Below, one piece after another: positions 19,295 to 27,752 of a stretch of 64,000 bases of DNA (position 1 is the stretch's first letter; every line of letters starts with the position of its first letter). The translations under genes were made by a program, and so were the position numbers. This DNA comes from Myxococcales bacterium (GTDB taxonomy: Bacteria; Myxococcota_A; Bradymonadia; UBA7976; UBA1532): NCBI GenBank assembly GCA_020633465.1, contig JACKDN010000006.1:62001-126000 (forward strand), read 5' to 3'. Below the pieces are notes generated by a model, which was given only the letters and a program-made list of their open reading frames with translations, was not told where the DNA came from and made no database searches.

Positions 19295-20434
19295 GTGGTC
19301 CTCTGGCTGATGCTCGAGCTGCGGGAGTACTTCCCGCCTCTGCGGGTCTTCCGCTACGTCTCGTTCCGGGTGATCGCGGCCATGCTGACCGCGATGATCA
19401 TCAGCTTCGTCCTGCACCCGTGGTTCATCCGCCGGCTGCAGTCGCGGCAGATCGGTCAGGTCATCCGCGCGGTGGGCCCCGAGTCGCACTTCTCGAAGGC
19501 CGGCACCCCCACCATGGGCGGCTCGCTGGTGCTGTTCGCCCTGGTCATCCCGACGATCCTGTGGGCCGAGCTGTCGAACCTGTACGTCTGGGCGGGTCTG
19601 ATGGTGACCGTCACCTTCGGTGTCATCGGCTTCATCGACGACTACCTGAAGCTGCGCTACCGCAACAGCAAGGGCCTGCCCGGCCGCTACAAGCTGCTGT
19701 TCCAGTTCACGATCAGCGCCGTCGTGCTGCTCGCCCTGTTCCGCGAAGAGGCGGGCTTCGACCGCACGCTGTACCTGCCCTTCGTCAGCGCCCAGAAGTT
19801 CGCCCTCGAGCTGCCCCTGTGGCTGTTCATCCCCTTCGCGGTGATCGTCGTCAGCGGCTACGGCAACGCCGTCAACCTGACCGACGGCCTCGACGGCCTG
19901 GCCATCGGCCCGGTGATGGTGGCCGCCGGCACCTTCATGGTGCTGGCCTACGGCGCCGGCACCGTGCTGACCCTGCCGATGACCGGCCCCGACGGCATCA
20001 CCGGCTACTTCGCGTTCAACATCGCCGAGTACCTGCACCTGCCCTTCGTGCCGGGCGCCAACGAGCTGGCCGTCTTCGCCGCCAGCATCATCGGCGCCGG
20101 GGTGGGCTTCCTCTGGTACAACAGCTACCCCGCCCAGGTGTTCATGGGCGACGTCGGCAGCCTGGCCCTCGGCGGCGCCATCGGCATGCTGGCCGTGCTG
20201 ACCAAGAACGAGCTCTTGTCGCTCATCATCTGCGGCCTGTTCGTCGTCGAGGCCCTCTCGGTCATCACCCAGACGACCTCGTACAAGCTGACCGGCAAGC
20301 GCGTCTTCAAGATGGCGCCCATCCACCACCACTTCGAGAAGCTGGGGTGGCAGGAGCCGAAGATCGTCGTCCGGTTCTGGATCGTGTCCGTGATGCTGGC
20401 GCTCGTCGCGCTGGCCAGCCTGAAGGTGCGCTGA
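19295..20434 (+). CDS. mraY: Phospho-MurNAc-pentapeptide transferase MraY
   Basis: A 379-residue polytopic enzyme that moves phospho-MurNAc-pentapeptide onto undecaprenyl phosphate to form lipid I. Diagnostic motifs: AGTPTMGGSL, FIDDYLKLR (paired aspartates for Mg2+), NLTDGLDGLA, VFMGDVGSLALGG and HHHFEKLGWQE. About ten membrane helices can be seen. The GTG at 19295 is 6 bases after GGAGG. In most genomes murD follows; here ftsW begins two bases after the stop codon. Confidence 0.96.
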   Translation: MVLWLMLELREYFPPLRVFRYVSFRVIAAMLTAMIISFVLHPWFIRRLQSRQIGQVIRAVGPESHFSKAGTPTMGGSLVLFALVIPTILWAELSNLYVWAGLMVTVTFGVIGFIDDYLKLRYRNSKGLPGRYKLLFQFTISAVVLLALFREEAGFDRTLYLPFVSAQKFALELPLWLFIPFAVIVVSGYGNAVNLTDGLDGLAIGPVMVAAGTFMVLAYGAGTVLTLPMTGPDGITGYFAFNIAEYLHLPFVPGANELAVFAASIIGAGVGFLWYNSYPAQVFMGDVGSLALGGAIGMLAVLTKNELLSLIICGLFVVEALSVITQTTSYKLTGKRVFKMAPIHHHFEKLGWQEPKIVVRFWIVSVMLALVALASLKVR

Positions 20435-20435
20435 G

Positions 20436-21647
20436 ATGGCCTGGTTCACCCGCGAGCGCGCGGCGGACGAGGCCGCGCGCGACACCCAGATGGTGCAGCA
20501 CCGCTACGACCGGTTGCTGTTGCTGGCCACCCTGGCGCTGATGGGCCTGGGCGTCGTGATGGTGTACTCGGCCAGCATCGTCAGCGCCGAGGTCCGCACC
20601 GGCGACGCGATGTTCTACCTGAAGCGTCAGCTGATGTACGTGGTGGCGAGCCTGGTGCTCCTGGTCATCGCCACCAACATCCACCACGAGGTGCTGCGCC
20701 ACCTGGCCCGCCCGCTGCTGGCCGTCGTCGGCGTGCTGCTGGTGATCGTCCTCGTGCCCGGCGTCTCGGCCACCGCGAAGGGCGCCGCGCGCTGGCTGGC
20801 CCTGGGACCCATCCGCTTCCAGCCCAGCGAGGCCGCGAAGATCACCTGGATCGTCTTCCTGGCCGCCTTCCTGGCCGATCGCCAGCACCTGCTGACCCGC
20901 TGGCGCACCGCCTGGGGCGTGCCGATGCTGCTGCTGGGCGTGATGGGCGCCCTGCTGATGAAGCAGCCCGACTTCGGCAGCACCCTCATCTGCAGCGGCC
21001 TGATGGTGCTGATGGTGTGGGCCGCCGGCGGCCGCTGGCTGCACGTCGGCCTGCTGGCCGGCCTCGGCGCGGTGCTCGTGCCCTTCGCGGTGCTCTTCGA
21101 GGAGTACCGCATGCGCCGCCTGCTGGCCTTCCTGTCGCCCGAGGCCGATCCGCAGGGCGCCAGCTACCACATCAACCAGGCGCTGATCAGCTTCGGCAGC
21201 GGCGAGTGGACCGGCCTGGGCCTGGGCGGCAGCATGCAGAAGCTGCTGTACCTGCCCGAGGCCCACACCGACTTCATCTTCAGCATCCTCGGCGAAGAGC
21301 TGGGCTGGGTGGGCGTGGCCGTCGTCATCGTCCTCTTCGCCCTGTTCGTCTGGCGCGGCTTCCACGTCGCCCGGCGCGCCTCGAGCGCCTTCGGCGCCCT
21401 GCTGGCCTTCGGCATCACCGGCCTCGTCGGCTTCCAGGCGATGACCAACATGGCCGTCGCCACCGCCCTGCTGCCCACCAAGGGCCTCACGCTGCCCTTC
21501 GTCAGCTACGGCGGCAGCTCGATCGTCACCCTGGGCGCCGCGGTCGGCGTCCTGCTGAACATCTCGCGCCGCCAGCCGCCCCCGGCCTGGCTGCACGGCC
21601 TCACCGCGCGCCCCGCCGCGCCCCGGACGCAGCAGGTGGCGGGATGA
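20436..21647 (+). CDS. ftsW: Septal peptidoglycan polymerase FtsW (SEDS)
   Basis: A 403-residue SEDS glycosyltransferase with about ten membrane helices that polymerises lipid II with FtsI. Typical strings: GVVMVYSAS near the first helix, RWLALGPIRFQPSEAAKI, KQPDFGSTL, PEAHTDFIFSILGEELG and LPFVSYGGSSIV. The cytoplasmic N terminus (MAWFTRERAADEAARDTQM) is charged. It starts at an ATG two bases after mraY and overlaps murG by 4 bases. SEDS homologue RodA would not lie in this cluster. Confidence 0.95.
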   Translation: MAWFTRERAADEAARDTQMVQHRYDRLLLLATLALMGLGVVMVYSASIVSAEVRTGDAMFYLKRQLMYVVASLVLLVIATNIHHEVLRHLARPLLAVVGVLLVIVLVPGVSATAKGAARWLALGPIRFQPSEAAKITWIVFLAAFLADRQHLLTRWRTAWGVPMLLLGVMGALLMKQPDFGSTLICSGLMVLMVWAAGGRWLHVGLLAGLGAVLVPFAVLFEEYRMRRLLAFLSPEADPQGASYHINQALISFGSGEWTGLGLGGSMQKLLYLPEAHTDFIFSILGEELGWVGVAVVIVLFALFVWRGFHVARRASSAFGALLAFGITGLVGFQAMTNMAVATALLPTKGLTLPFVSYGGSSIVTLGAAVGVLLNISRRQPPPAWLHGLTARPAAPRTQQVAG

Positions 21648-22747
21648 TCGGCGCCCCCACCCTGATGCTGGTCGGCGGCGGCACGGGCGGCCACGTCTTC
21701 CCCGGCGTCGCCGTCGGCGAGGCCTGGCTGCGCCGCTTCCCCGCGGGCGGCCTCGTCTACGTCGGCAGCCCGACCGGCATGGAGGCGCGCGTCGTGCCCG
21801 CGCTCGGCTGGACCTTCGTGCCGGTCACCGCGCGCCGCCTGAAGAACGCCAGCCCGGCGGAGCGCGTGCGCACCCTGGCCACCATGCCCGGCGCCCTCAC
21901 CCGCGGCGCGCGCGTCGTCGCGCGGGTGCGGCCCAGCGTCGTCCTCGGCGTCGGCGGCTACGTCTCGGGCCCGGTGGTCATGGCCGCCGGCCTCGGCGGC
22001 ACGCCCACCGCCATCGCCGAGCAGAACGCCCGCCCCGGCCTGACCAACCGCCTGCTGGCCCGCGTGGCGCGCCGCGTCTACACCGCCTTCCCCGAGGCCG
22101 CCGATGGCCTGCCCCGGCGCAAGGTGCGCGAGCTGGGCAACCCGGTGCGCGACGCCTTCCGCGCCGCCGCCGGCGCCCCCGCGCCCGCCGGCGCCGGCCG
22201 CCGGGTGCTGATCCTCGGGGGCAGCCAGGGCGCCCGCGCCCTGAACGAGAAGCTGCCCCCGGCGCTGGCCGCCCTGCGCGCCCGCCTGCCCGACCTGCAG
22301 GTGACGCACCAGACCGGCCGCGACAAGGACGCCCCCGTGCGCGCGGCCTACGCCGCCGCCGGCTGGCCCGAGGCCGAGGTCGTGCCCTTCATCGACGACG
22401 TCGCCGGCGCCCTCGTGCGCGCCGATCTGGTCGTCGCGCGCGCCGGCGCCACCACCGTGGCCGAGCTGGCCTGCGTCGGCCGCCCGGCCCTGTTCGTCCC
22501 CTTCCCCTTCGCCGCCGACGACCACCAGGCCGCCAACGCCGCCTCGCTGGTCGCCGCGGGCGGCGCGCGCATGGAGCGCGAAGAGTCGCTCACCGCCGAC
22601 CGCCTGCAGGGCGTCCTCGCCGACCTGCTCGCCGATCCCGCGGGCCTCGCCGCCATGGGCCGCCGCGCCCGCGAGCGCGGCCGGCCGGACGCCGCCGACG
22701 CCATCGTCGACGATCTCTACGGCCTCACCCAGGGAGCACGCGCATGA
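21644..22747 (+). CDS. murG: UDP-GlcNAc:lipid I GlcNAc transferase MurG
   Basis: A 367-residue GT-B peripheral membrane enzyme that converts lipid I to lipid II. It has GGGTGGHVFPG near residue 10, VGSPTGMEARVVP, GVGGYVSGPVVMAA, AEQNARPGLTNRLLA, LILGGSQGARALNE and VARAGATTVAELACVGRPALFVPFPFAADDHQ. ATG overlaps the ftsW stop. murC and murB, which normally follow, are not here; ddl follows with a 4-bp overlap. Confidence 0.96.
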   Translation: MIGAPTLMLVGGGTGGHVFPGVAVGEAWLRRFPAGGLVYVGSPTGMEARVVPALGWTFVPVTARRLKNASPAERVRTLATMPGALTRGARVVARVRPSVVLGVGGYVSGPVVMAAGLGGTPTAIAEQNARPGLTNRLLARVARRVYTAFPEAADGLPRRKVRELGNPVRDAFRAAAGAPAPAGAGRRVLILGGSQGARALNEKLPPALAALRARLPDLQVTHQTGRDKDAPVRAAYAAAGWPEAEVVPFIDDVAGALVRADLVVARAGATTVAELACVGRPALFVPFPFAADDHQAANAASLVAAGGARMEREESLTADRLQGVLADLLADPAGLAAMGRRARERGRPDAADAIVDDLYGLTQGARA

Positions 22748-23685
22748 GCACCCCCGGCATCTGGCGCGGCCGCCGCGTCGCCCTGCTGATGGGCGGCCCC
22801 TCGCAGGAGAGCGCCGTCAGCCGCTCGACCGGCGCCGCCATCGAGCGCGCCCTGCGCGCCCGCGGCTACGATCCCGTGGTCATCGATCCGGGCCCCGATC
22901 TGCCCGCGCAGCTCGTCGCCTGCGGCGCCGAGGTCGTCTTCAACGCGCTGCACGGCACCCTGGCCGAGGACGGCCGCCTGCAGGGGCTGCTCGACTGGAT
23001 GCGCCTGCCCTACACGGGCGACGGCGTGCGCGCGAGCTGCCTCGCCTTCGACAAGGTGCTGGCGAAGATGGCCTTCCGCGCGGCCGGCGTGCCGGTCGCC
23101 CCCGACGTCGTCTGGTCCACCGCCGAGGCGCGCGGCCACGCGGTCACCGACCTGCCCTTCCCCCTGCCCGTGGTGGTCAAGCCGGTCGCGCAGGGCTCGA
23201 GCGTCGGCACGACGCTGGTGTTCACCGAGGACGCCTTCGGCCCCGCCCTCGAGGCCGCGGCGGCCTGCGGCGACGTGCTCATCGAGCAGCTCGTCCCCGG
23301 CCCCGAGCTGTCGGTCGTCTCTTTCGGCGACGACGTCCTCGGCAGCGTCGAGATCGAGCCCATGCGCACCTTCTACGACTACGAAGCGAAGTACGGCACC
23401 GCCGGCACCCGCTACCACCTGCCGCCGCGCCTCGACGCGGCCGACGTCGCGCGGGTCGAGGCGCTGGGCCTGGCCGCCCACCGCGCCCTGGGCTGCCGCG
23501 GCGCCACCCGCACCGACGTCATGTTCGGCGGCGGCCAGCCGATCGTCCTCGAGGTCAACACGCTGCCCGGCATGACCGCCACCAGCCTGGTGCCCAAGGT
23601 CGCCGCGGCGGCGGGCATCCCCTTCGAGGAGCTGGTCGAGCGCATCCTCGACGCGGCGGCCTTCGGCCCGGAGGGGCAGCGATGA
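22744..23685 (+). CDS. ddl: D-alanine--D-alanine ligase
   Basis: A 313-residue ATP-grasp enzyme making D-Ala-D-Ala for MurF. It starts RRVALLMGGPSQESAVSRSTG, has ALHGTLAEDGRLQGLLD, the ATP-grasp lysine and loop VVVKPVAQGSSVGTTLV, YDYEAKYGTAGTRYHLP and the C-terminal VLEVNTLPGMTATSLVP (Mg2+ ligands). ATG overlaps the murG stop, and its own stop overlaps ftsQ. Ddl sits between murB and ftsQ in many clusters, so the place is canonical even though murC/murB are absent. Confidence 0.95.
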   Translation: MSTPGIWRGRRVALLMGGPSQESAVSRSTGAAIERALRARGYDPVVIDPGPDLPAQLVACGAEVVFNALHGTLAEDGRLQGLLDWMRLPYTGDGVRASCLAFDKVLAKMAFRAAGVPVAPDVVWSTAEARGHAVTDLPFPLPVVVKPVAQGSSVGTTLVFTEDAFGPALEAAAACGDVLIEQLVPGPELSVVSFGDDVLGSVEIEPMRTFYDYEAKYGTAGTRYHLPPRLDAADVARVEALGLAAHRALGCRGATRTDVMFGGGQPIVLEVNTLPGMTATSLVPKVAAAAGIPFEELVERILDAAAFGPEGQR

Positions 23686-24563
23686 GGTCCAACCGCTTCA
23701 AGGGCGGCCGCCGCGAGGGCGAGGCGCGGCGCCCGGGCCTGCTGGGCCTGGGCCTTCGCTTCGTGATCCGCCAGGTGGCGCCGGTGCTCAAGCTGGGCCT
23801 CGTGGCCGCGTTCCTGGCCCTGGCCGCGTGGACCGCCTACACCGCCGTCCTGCGCTCGCCCTACTTCCGCGTGCGCGTGGTCGAAGCGAACGAGACGGCC
23901 CACCTGGACCGCCGCGCGATCATCGAGCGCGTCGGCCTGGGCCAGCCGACCAACCTGTTCCGCTTCGACACGAAGGCGGCCGAGGAGGCCCTGCTGGCCC
24001 ACCCCTGGGTGGCGCGCGCCGCCGTGCGCACCGTCCTGCCCGATCGGGTCGAGGTCGACCTCGAGGAGCGCGCGGCGGCGGGCGTCGTCGCGCTCGAGAG
24101 CCTGTTCCTGGTCGACGACACCGGCCGCCCCATCGTGCCGGCGCAGCCGACCGACGTGGCCGAGCTGCCGCTGGTCACCGGCCTCGACCGGCGCGACTAC
24201 GAGGTCGACGCCGAGGCCACGCGCGCCCGCATCCGCGACGCCCTGGCGCTGGCCCGGCAGTACCGCAACAGCCCCATGGCGGCCGTCCGACCCCTCAGCG
24301 ACGTCCACCTGGCGCCCATCGGGCGCATGGAGTTGATGCTGGGCCGAACGCGGGTGGTCCTGGGGCGTGATCGCTATCGTCAGAAGCTCGAGTTGTTGAA
24401 TCAGATCTTCACGCAGCTGGCCGAACGTGACGTCGACGCGGCGTACATCCTGCTGAGCGAAGACCTCGAACGTGCAGTCGTGAAGGAACAGGCGGTCGAC
24501 CAGGGCATCGGGGGGTCCTTGTCGCTCCGGCCCGAAGGGGGTGGGAATCATGGCGTCCAGTGA
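23682..24563 (+). CDS. ftsQ: Cell division protein FtsQ
   Basis: A 293-residue bitopic divisome protein. A basic cytoplasmic tail (RSNRFKGGRREGEARRPG) precedes one membrane helix (LKLGLVAAFLALAAWTAY). A POTRA domain follows (FRVRVVEANETAHLDRRAIIERVGL...LLAHPWVARAAVRTVLPDRVEVDLEER-type spacing), then the beta domain with IGRMELMLGRTRVVLGRDRY. It scaffolds FtsL and its partner. ATG overlaps ddl; the end overlaps ftsA by 14 bases. Confidence 0.92.
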   Translation: MRSNRFKGGRREGEARRPGLLGLGLRFVIRQVAPVLKLGLVAAFLALAAWTAYTAVLRSPYFRVRVVEANETAHLDRRAIIERVGLGQPTNLFRFDTKAAEEALLAHPWVARAAVRTVLPDRVEVDLEERAAAGVVALESLFLVDDTGRPIVPAQPTDVAELPLVTGLDRRDYEVDAEATRARIRDALALARQYRNSPMAAVRPLSDVHLAPIGRMELMLGRTRVVLGRDRYRQKLELLNQIFTQLAERDVDAAYILLSEDLERAVVKEQAVDQGIGGSLSLRPEGGGNHGVQ

Positions 24564-25773
24564 TCGAATCATCGCGGGGCTCGACCTCGGCACCAGCAAC
24601 ATCAAGTGCGTCATCGGCGTGCAGCGCGCCGAGGGCAGCGTCGACATCGTCGGCACCGGCTCGCACCCCGCCGTCGGCATCAAGAACGGCACGGTGTGCA
24701 GCGCCGAAGACGTCGTGCGCAGCATCCGCGCGGCCGTCGAAGAGGCCGAGATGATGGCCGGCTGCGACATCGCCGAGGTGTTCGTGTCGATCTCGGGCCG
24801 GCACCTCGACAGCTTCAACAGCAACGGCGTGGTGCGCGTGGCCGCCGAGCAGGTGACCGACGAGGACGTCCTACGGGTGATCGACGTCGCCAAGGCGCAC
24901 AAGCTGCCGGCCGATCACCGTGTGCTGCACGTCGTGCCGCAGGAGTTCGTGCTCGACCACCAGACCGGCGTGCAGCGCCCGGTGGGCATGTCGGGCGTGC
25001 GCCTCGAGGTGCAGGCCCACGTGCTGGTGGGCAACGGCAAGTGCACCGACGCGCTCGAGGCGTGCTGCCAGCAGGCCGGCCTGCGGGTGGTCGACATCGT
25101 GCTCGCGCCGCTGGCGCAGGCCGAGGCGCTGCTGACGTCCAGCGGCCGCGAGATGGGCGTCGCCCTGCTCGACATCGGCGGCGACACGACCGATCTGGCC
25201 GTGTTCCACCGTGGCGCGGTGGTGCACACCGCGCTGTTGCCCATCGGCGGCGAGCACGTCACCGCCGACATCAAGGACTGCCTCAACGTGCCCACCGCCG
25301 AGGCCGAGCACCTCAAGCAGGCGCACGGCTGCGCCCTCGCCGCGCTGGTCGACCCCGACGCCACCGTCGAGCTGCCCGGCGTGGGCGGCCGCCGCGCCCG
25401 CACCATCAAGCGGTCGCTCCTGTGCGAGGTGATCGAGGCGCGCGTCGAGGAGATCCTGAAGCTGGTGCACCAGGAGCTCGAGCACCAGCTGTACCTGGAT
25501 CTGTTGCGCGGTGGATTGGTTCTGACCGGCGGCATGGCGAACCTGGACGGCATGACCGAGCTGGCCGAACAGGTGATGGACATGCCCGCCGTGAGGGGCG
25601 CACCGAAGGATCTGCACGGCCTCGTCGAGGTGGTTCAGAACCCACGCTATTCGACTGGCACCGGGCTGGTTCAGTACGGCCTTCGACAGAAGAATCAGCA
25701 CTGGTTCAGCACGCACGGCACGCATCGACCCAAGCGTGGATGGTCGCGTTTCCTTCCGTTCGTCGGGCGCTGA
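24550..25773 (+). CDS. ftsA: Cell division protein FtsA
   Basis: A 407-residue actin-fold protein that tethers FtsZ to the membrane. It has IIAGLDLGTSNIKCVIG (phosphate 1), the 1C domain after residue 85, LLDIGGDTTDLAVF (phosphate 2) and LVLTGGMANLDGM (adenosine). The C terminus ends KRGWSRFLPFVGR, an amphipathic, basic membrane-targeting helix. The ATG at 24550 was chosen over the GTG at 24541, which would add three residues and overlap the purine-rich binding site. Confidence 0.95.
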   Translation: MASSDRIIAGLDLGTSNIKCVIGVQRAEGSVDIVGTGSHPAVGIKNGTVCSAEDVVRSIRAAVEEAEMMAGCDIAEVFVSISGRHLDSFNSNGVVRVAAEQVTDEDVLRVIDVAKAHKLPADHRVLHVVPQEFVLDHQTGVQRPVGMSGVRLEVQAHVLVGNGKCTDALEACCQQAGLRVVDIVLAPLAQAEALLTSSGREMGVALLDIGGDTTDLAVFHRGAVVHTALLPIGGEHVTADIKDCLNVPTAEAEHLKQAHGCALAALVDPDATVELPGVGGRRARTIKRSLLCEVIEARVEEILKLVHQELEHQLYLDLLRGGLVLTGGMANLDGMTELAEQVMDMPAVRGAPKDLHGLVEVVQNPRYSTGTGLVQYGLRQKNQHWFSTHGTHRPKRGWSRFLPFVGR

Positions 25774-25780
25774 AACAAGT

Positions 25781-25798
25781 GTTCAGTACGCACTGAAC
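25781..25798. promoter_or_regulatory. 18-bp dyad between ftsA and ftsZ
   Basis: GTTCAGT-ACGC-ACTGAAC has perfect 7-bp arms and starts 8 bases after the ftsA stop. It lies in an AT-rich island in an otherwise GC-rich region. It may be an operator for ftsZ or an ftsA mRNA hairpin. Confidence 0.5.
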
Positions 25799-25820
25799 CA
25801 ATTGTTTTGGAATCGTTTTT

Positions 25821-25849
25821 CGGCAATTTGACTTTTTCCTGAATTGCCG
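25821..25849 (+). terminator. Second inverted repeat before ftsZ
   Basis: CGGCAATT and AATTGCCG form a perfect 8-bp stem with a 13-nt T-rich loop. It could be a weak terminator of the upstream operon or a regulatory site just upstream of the ftsZ promoter. Confidence 0.4.
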
Positions 25850-25850
25850 G

Positions 25851-25879
25851 TTGCGACCCTGAAATCCCCTTCCTATGAT
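25851..25879 (+). promoter_or_regulatory. Promoter of ftsZ
   Basis: TTGCGA (25851-25856) and TATGAT (25874-25879) are exactly 17 bases apart, a close sigma-70 match. It would give an ftsZ leader of about 125 bases, allowing ftsZ to be expressed apart from the wall-synthesis operon. Confidence 0.65.
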
Positions 25880-26010
25880 GGCCCCCACGGCGGGTTCTCG
25901 AGGGTTGGTTCTCGAGCACCTGCCGAGCGCCAGTCCAAGCTGAGCGTCAATCGTCGGTGGAGCCGGGCGCACTCGGACGCGAGTGGTGCGCCCTGGGGGG
26001 TGGTCACAAC

Positions 26011-27570
26011 GTGGACAGCATCTTCGAATACGTGGGGAACAGCGGCGCCCGCCTCAAGGTGGTCGGCGTGGGCGGCGGCGGCAGCAACGCCGTCAACACG
26101 ATGGTGGCCAGCGGTCTGAAGGGCGTCGACTTCATCGTCGCCAACACGGACGCGCAGGCGCTGCACCACGCCAAGGCCGCCACCAAGCTGCAGCTGGGCT
26201 CGAACCTGACGCAGGGCCTCGGCGCCGGCGCCAACCCCGAGGTCGGGCGCAACGCGGCGCTCGAGGATCAGGGGGGCATCGCCGAGTCGCTCGGCGGCGC
26301 CGACATGGTGTTCGTCACCGCCGGCATGGGCGGCGGCACCGGCACCGGCGCCGCCCCGGTCATCGCGCGGGCCGCGCGCGAGGCGGGCGCGCTGACCGTC
26401 GGCGTCGTCACCCGCCCCTTCAACTTCGAGGGGCGCAAGCGGCGGCGGCAGGCCGAGGCGGGCATCGAGGCGCTGTCCGACGAGGTCGACACCCTCATCG
26501 TCATCCCCAACCAGCGGCTGCTGGCGATCAGCGACGAGAACACCACGATGGTCGAGGCCTTCAAGATGGCCGACCAGGTGCTGTTCAACGCCGTGCAGGG
26601 CATCAGCGACCTGATCACCGACCACGGCATGATCAACGTCGACTTCGCCGACGTGCGCACGATCATGTCGCAGAAGGGTATGGCGCTGATGGGCACCGGG
26701 CGGGCGCGGGGCGAGCGCCGCGCGCTCGAGGCGGCCCAGGCGGCCATCTCGAGCCCGCTGCTCGACGACGTCAGCATCGAGGGCGCCACCGGCATCCTGA
26801 TCAACTTCACCGGCGGCACCGACCTGCGCATCACCGAGATCGAGGAGGCCGCGAGCCTCGTCGAGGACGCCGCCCACGAGGACGTGAACCTGATCTTCGG
26901 CGCCGTGATCGACGAGAACATGGGCGACGAGATCAAGATCACGGTCATCGCGACGGGCTTCGACGCGGCCAGCTCGGCGAAGTCCGAGCGCGGCTTCCGG
27001 CGGGCGCTCACCGTGCCCGGGCATCGCACGACCGAGGCCCCGGCGGCGCCGGCGGCCAGCGGCGAGTGGTCGCTGACGCCCCTGCCCGAGGCCCCCGGGG
27101 TGCCCACCGAGGCCACGCCCGCCGTGGCCGAGCGCGTGGCCAGCGTGGCGCCGCCGCCCGAGCGCACCGTCGAGCCGCGGCCCAGCGTCTCGCCGCCGCC
27201 GCTGCCCCGCCCGCACGGCCCGGTGCGGCTGGGCACGCCGTCGCGGACCGTGGCCAGCGCGCCCCCGCCGCGGGTCACCGCGCCGCCGCCCCGCGTGGCG
27301 CCGCCCAGCCTGAACCCCCGGCCGATCACGCCGCCGCGGGGCATCCGGGCGCTGGACGCCGATCTCGACACGCCCGCCTTCCACCGCAACGGCGGGCGCC
27401 GCGTGGGCGAGGAGCCCATGGGCGACGCGTTCTGGGGCGACGACGCCGAAGAGAGCGTCGAGGTCACGCCGCGCGGCCGCAACGAGGCCACCTCGAACGC
27501 CCCGCAGGCCAGCGCGCGCCCCGCCGGCGGCATCCCCGGCTGGCTGTCCCCGCGACGCACCAAGCTGTGA
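26011..27570 (+). CDS. ftsZ: Cell division GTPase FtsZ with a long C-terminal linker
   Basis: A 519-residue tubulin-like GTPase forming the Z ring. Motifs: GVGGGGSNAVNTM, NTDAQAL, the tubulin signature GMGGGTGTGAAP, and the T7 loop NVDFADVRTIM. The core ends near residue 330. About 170 residues of Pro/Ala/Arg-rich, probably disordered linker follow, before GIPGWLSPRRTKL, which resembles the C-terminal peptide that binds FtsA and other partners. The core size is normal, but the whole protein is about 130 residues longer than in E. coli. The GTG at 26011 gives the usual N-terminal length; a GGGGGG tract lies about 10 bases upstream. Confidence 0.96.
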   Translation: MDSIFEYVGNSGARLKVVGVGGGGSNAVNTMVASGLKGVDFIVANTDAQALHHAKAATKLQLGSNLTQGLGAGANPEVGRNAALEDQGGIAESLGGADMVFVTAGMGGGTGTGAAPVIARAAREAGALTVGVVTRPFNFEGRKRRRQAEAGIEALSDEVDTLIVIPNQRLLAISDENTTMVEAFKMADQVLFNAVQGISDLITDHGMINVDFADVRTIMSQKGMALMGTGRARGERRALEAAQAAISSPLLDDVSIEGATGILINFTGGTDLRITEIEEAASLVEDAAHEDVNLIFGAVIDENMGDEIKITVIATGFDAASSAKSERGFRRALTVPGHRTTEAPAAPAASGEWSLTPLPEAPGVPTEATPAVAERVASVAPPPERTVEPRPSVSPPPLPRPHGPVRLGTPSRTVASAPPPRVTAPPPRVAPPSLNPRPITPPRGIRALDADLDTPAFHRNGGRRVGEEPMGDAFWGDDAEESVEVTPRGRNEATSNAPQASARPAGGIPGWLSPRRTKL

Positions 27571-27576
27571 TGCCAC

Positions 27577-27599
27577 GCGGCCGCGCGCCCCGCGGCCGC
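27577..27599 (+). terminator. GC hairpin after ftsZ
   Basis: GCGGCCGCG and CGCGGCCGC make a perfect 9-bp stem with a 5-nt loop, 7 bases after the ftsZ stop. No T-tract follows. It marks the likely end of the cluster transcript. Confidence 0.55.
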
Positions 27600-27752
27600 C
27601 CCCCCGCCCTACCCTTCGCGCCCCCGGTTGCCCTATAGTGTCGCGCCGCGGAGCACCCCCGCGGCGCCCCCGCGTCGGCGAAGCGCGGCGGGTTGAATCC
27701 GGACCGGGCCGAACCGTCGAGTCGGCCACCCCACACCCGACGAGGAGACCCC

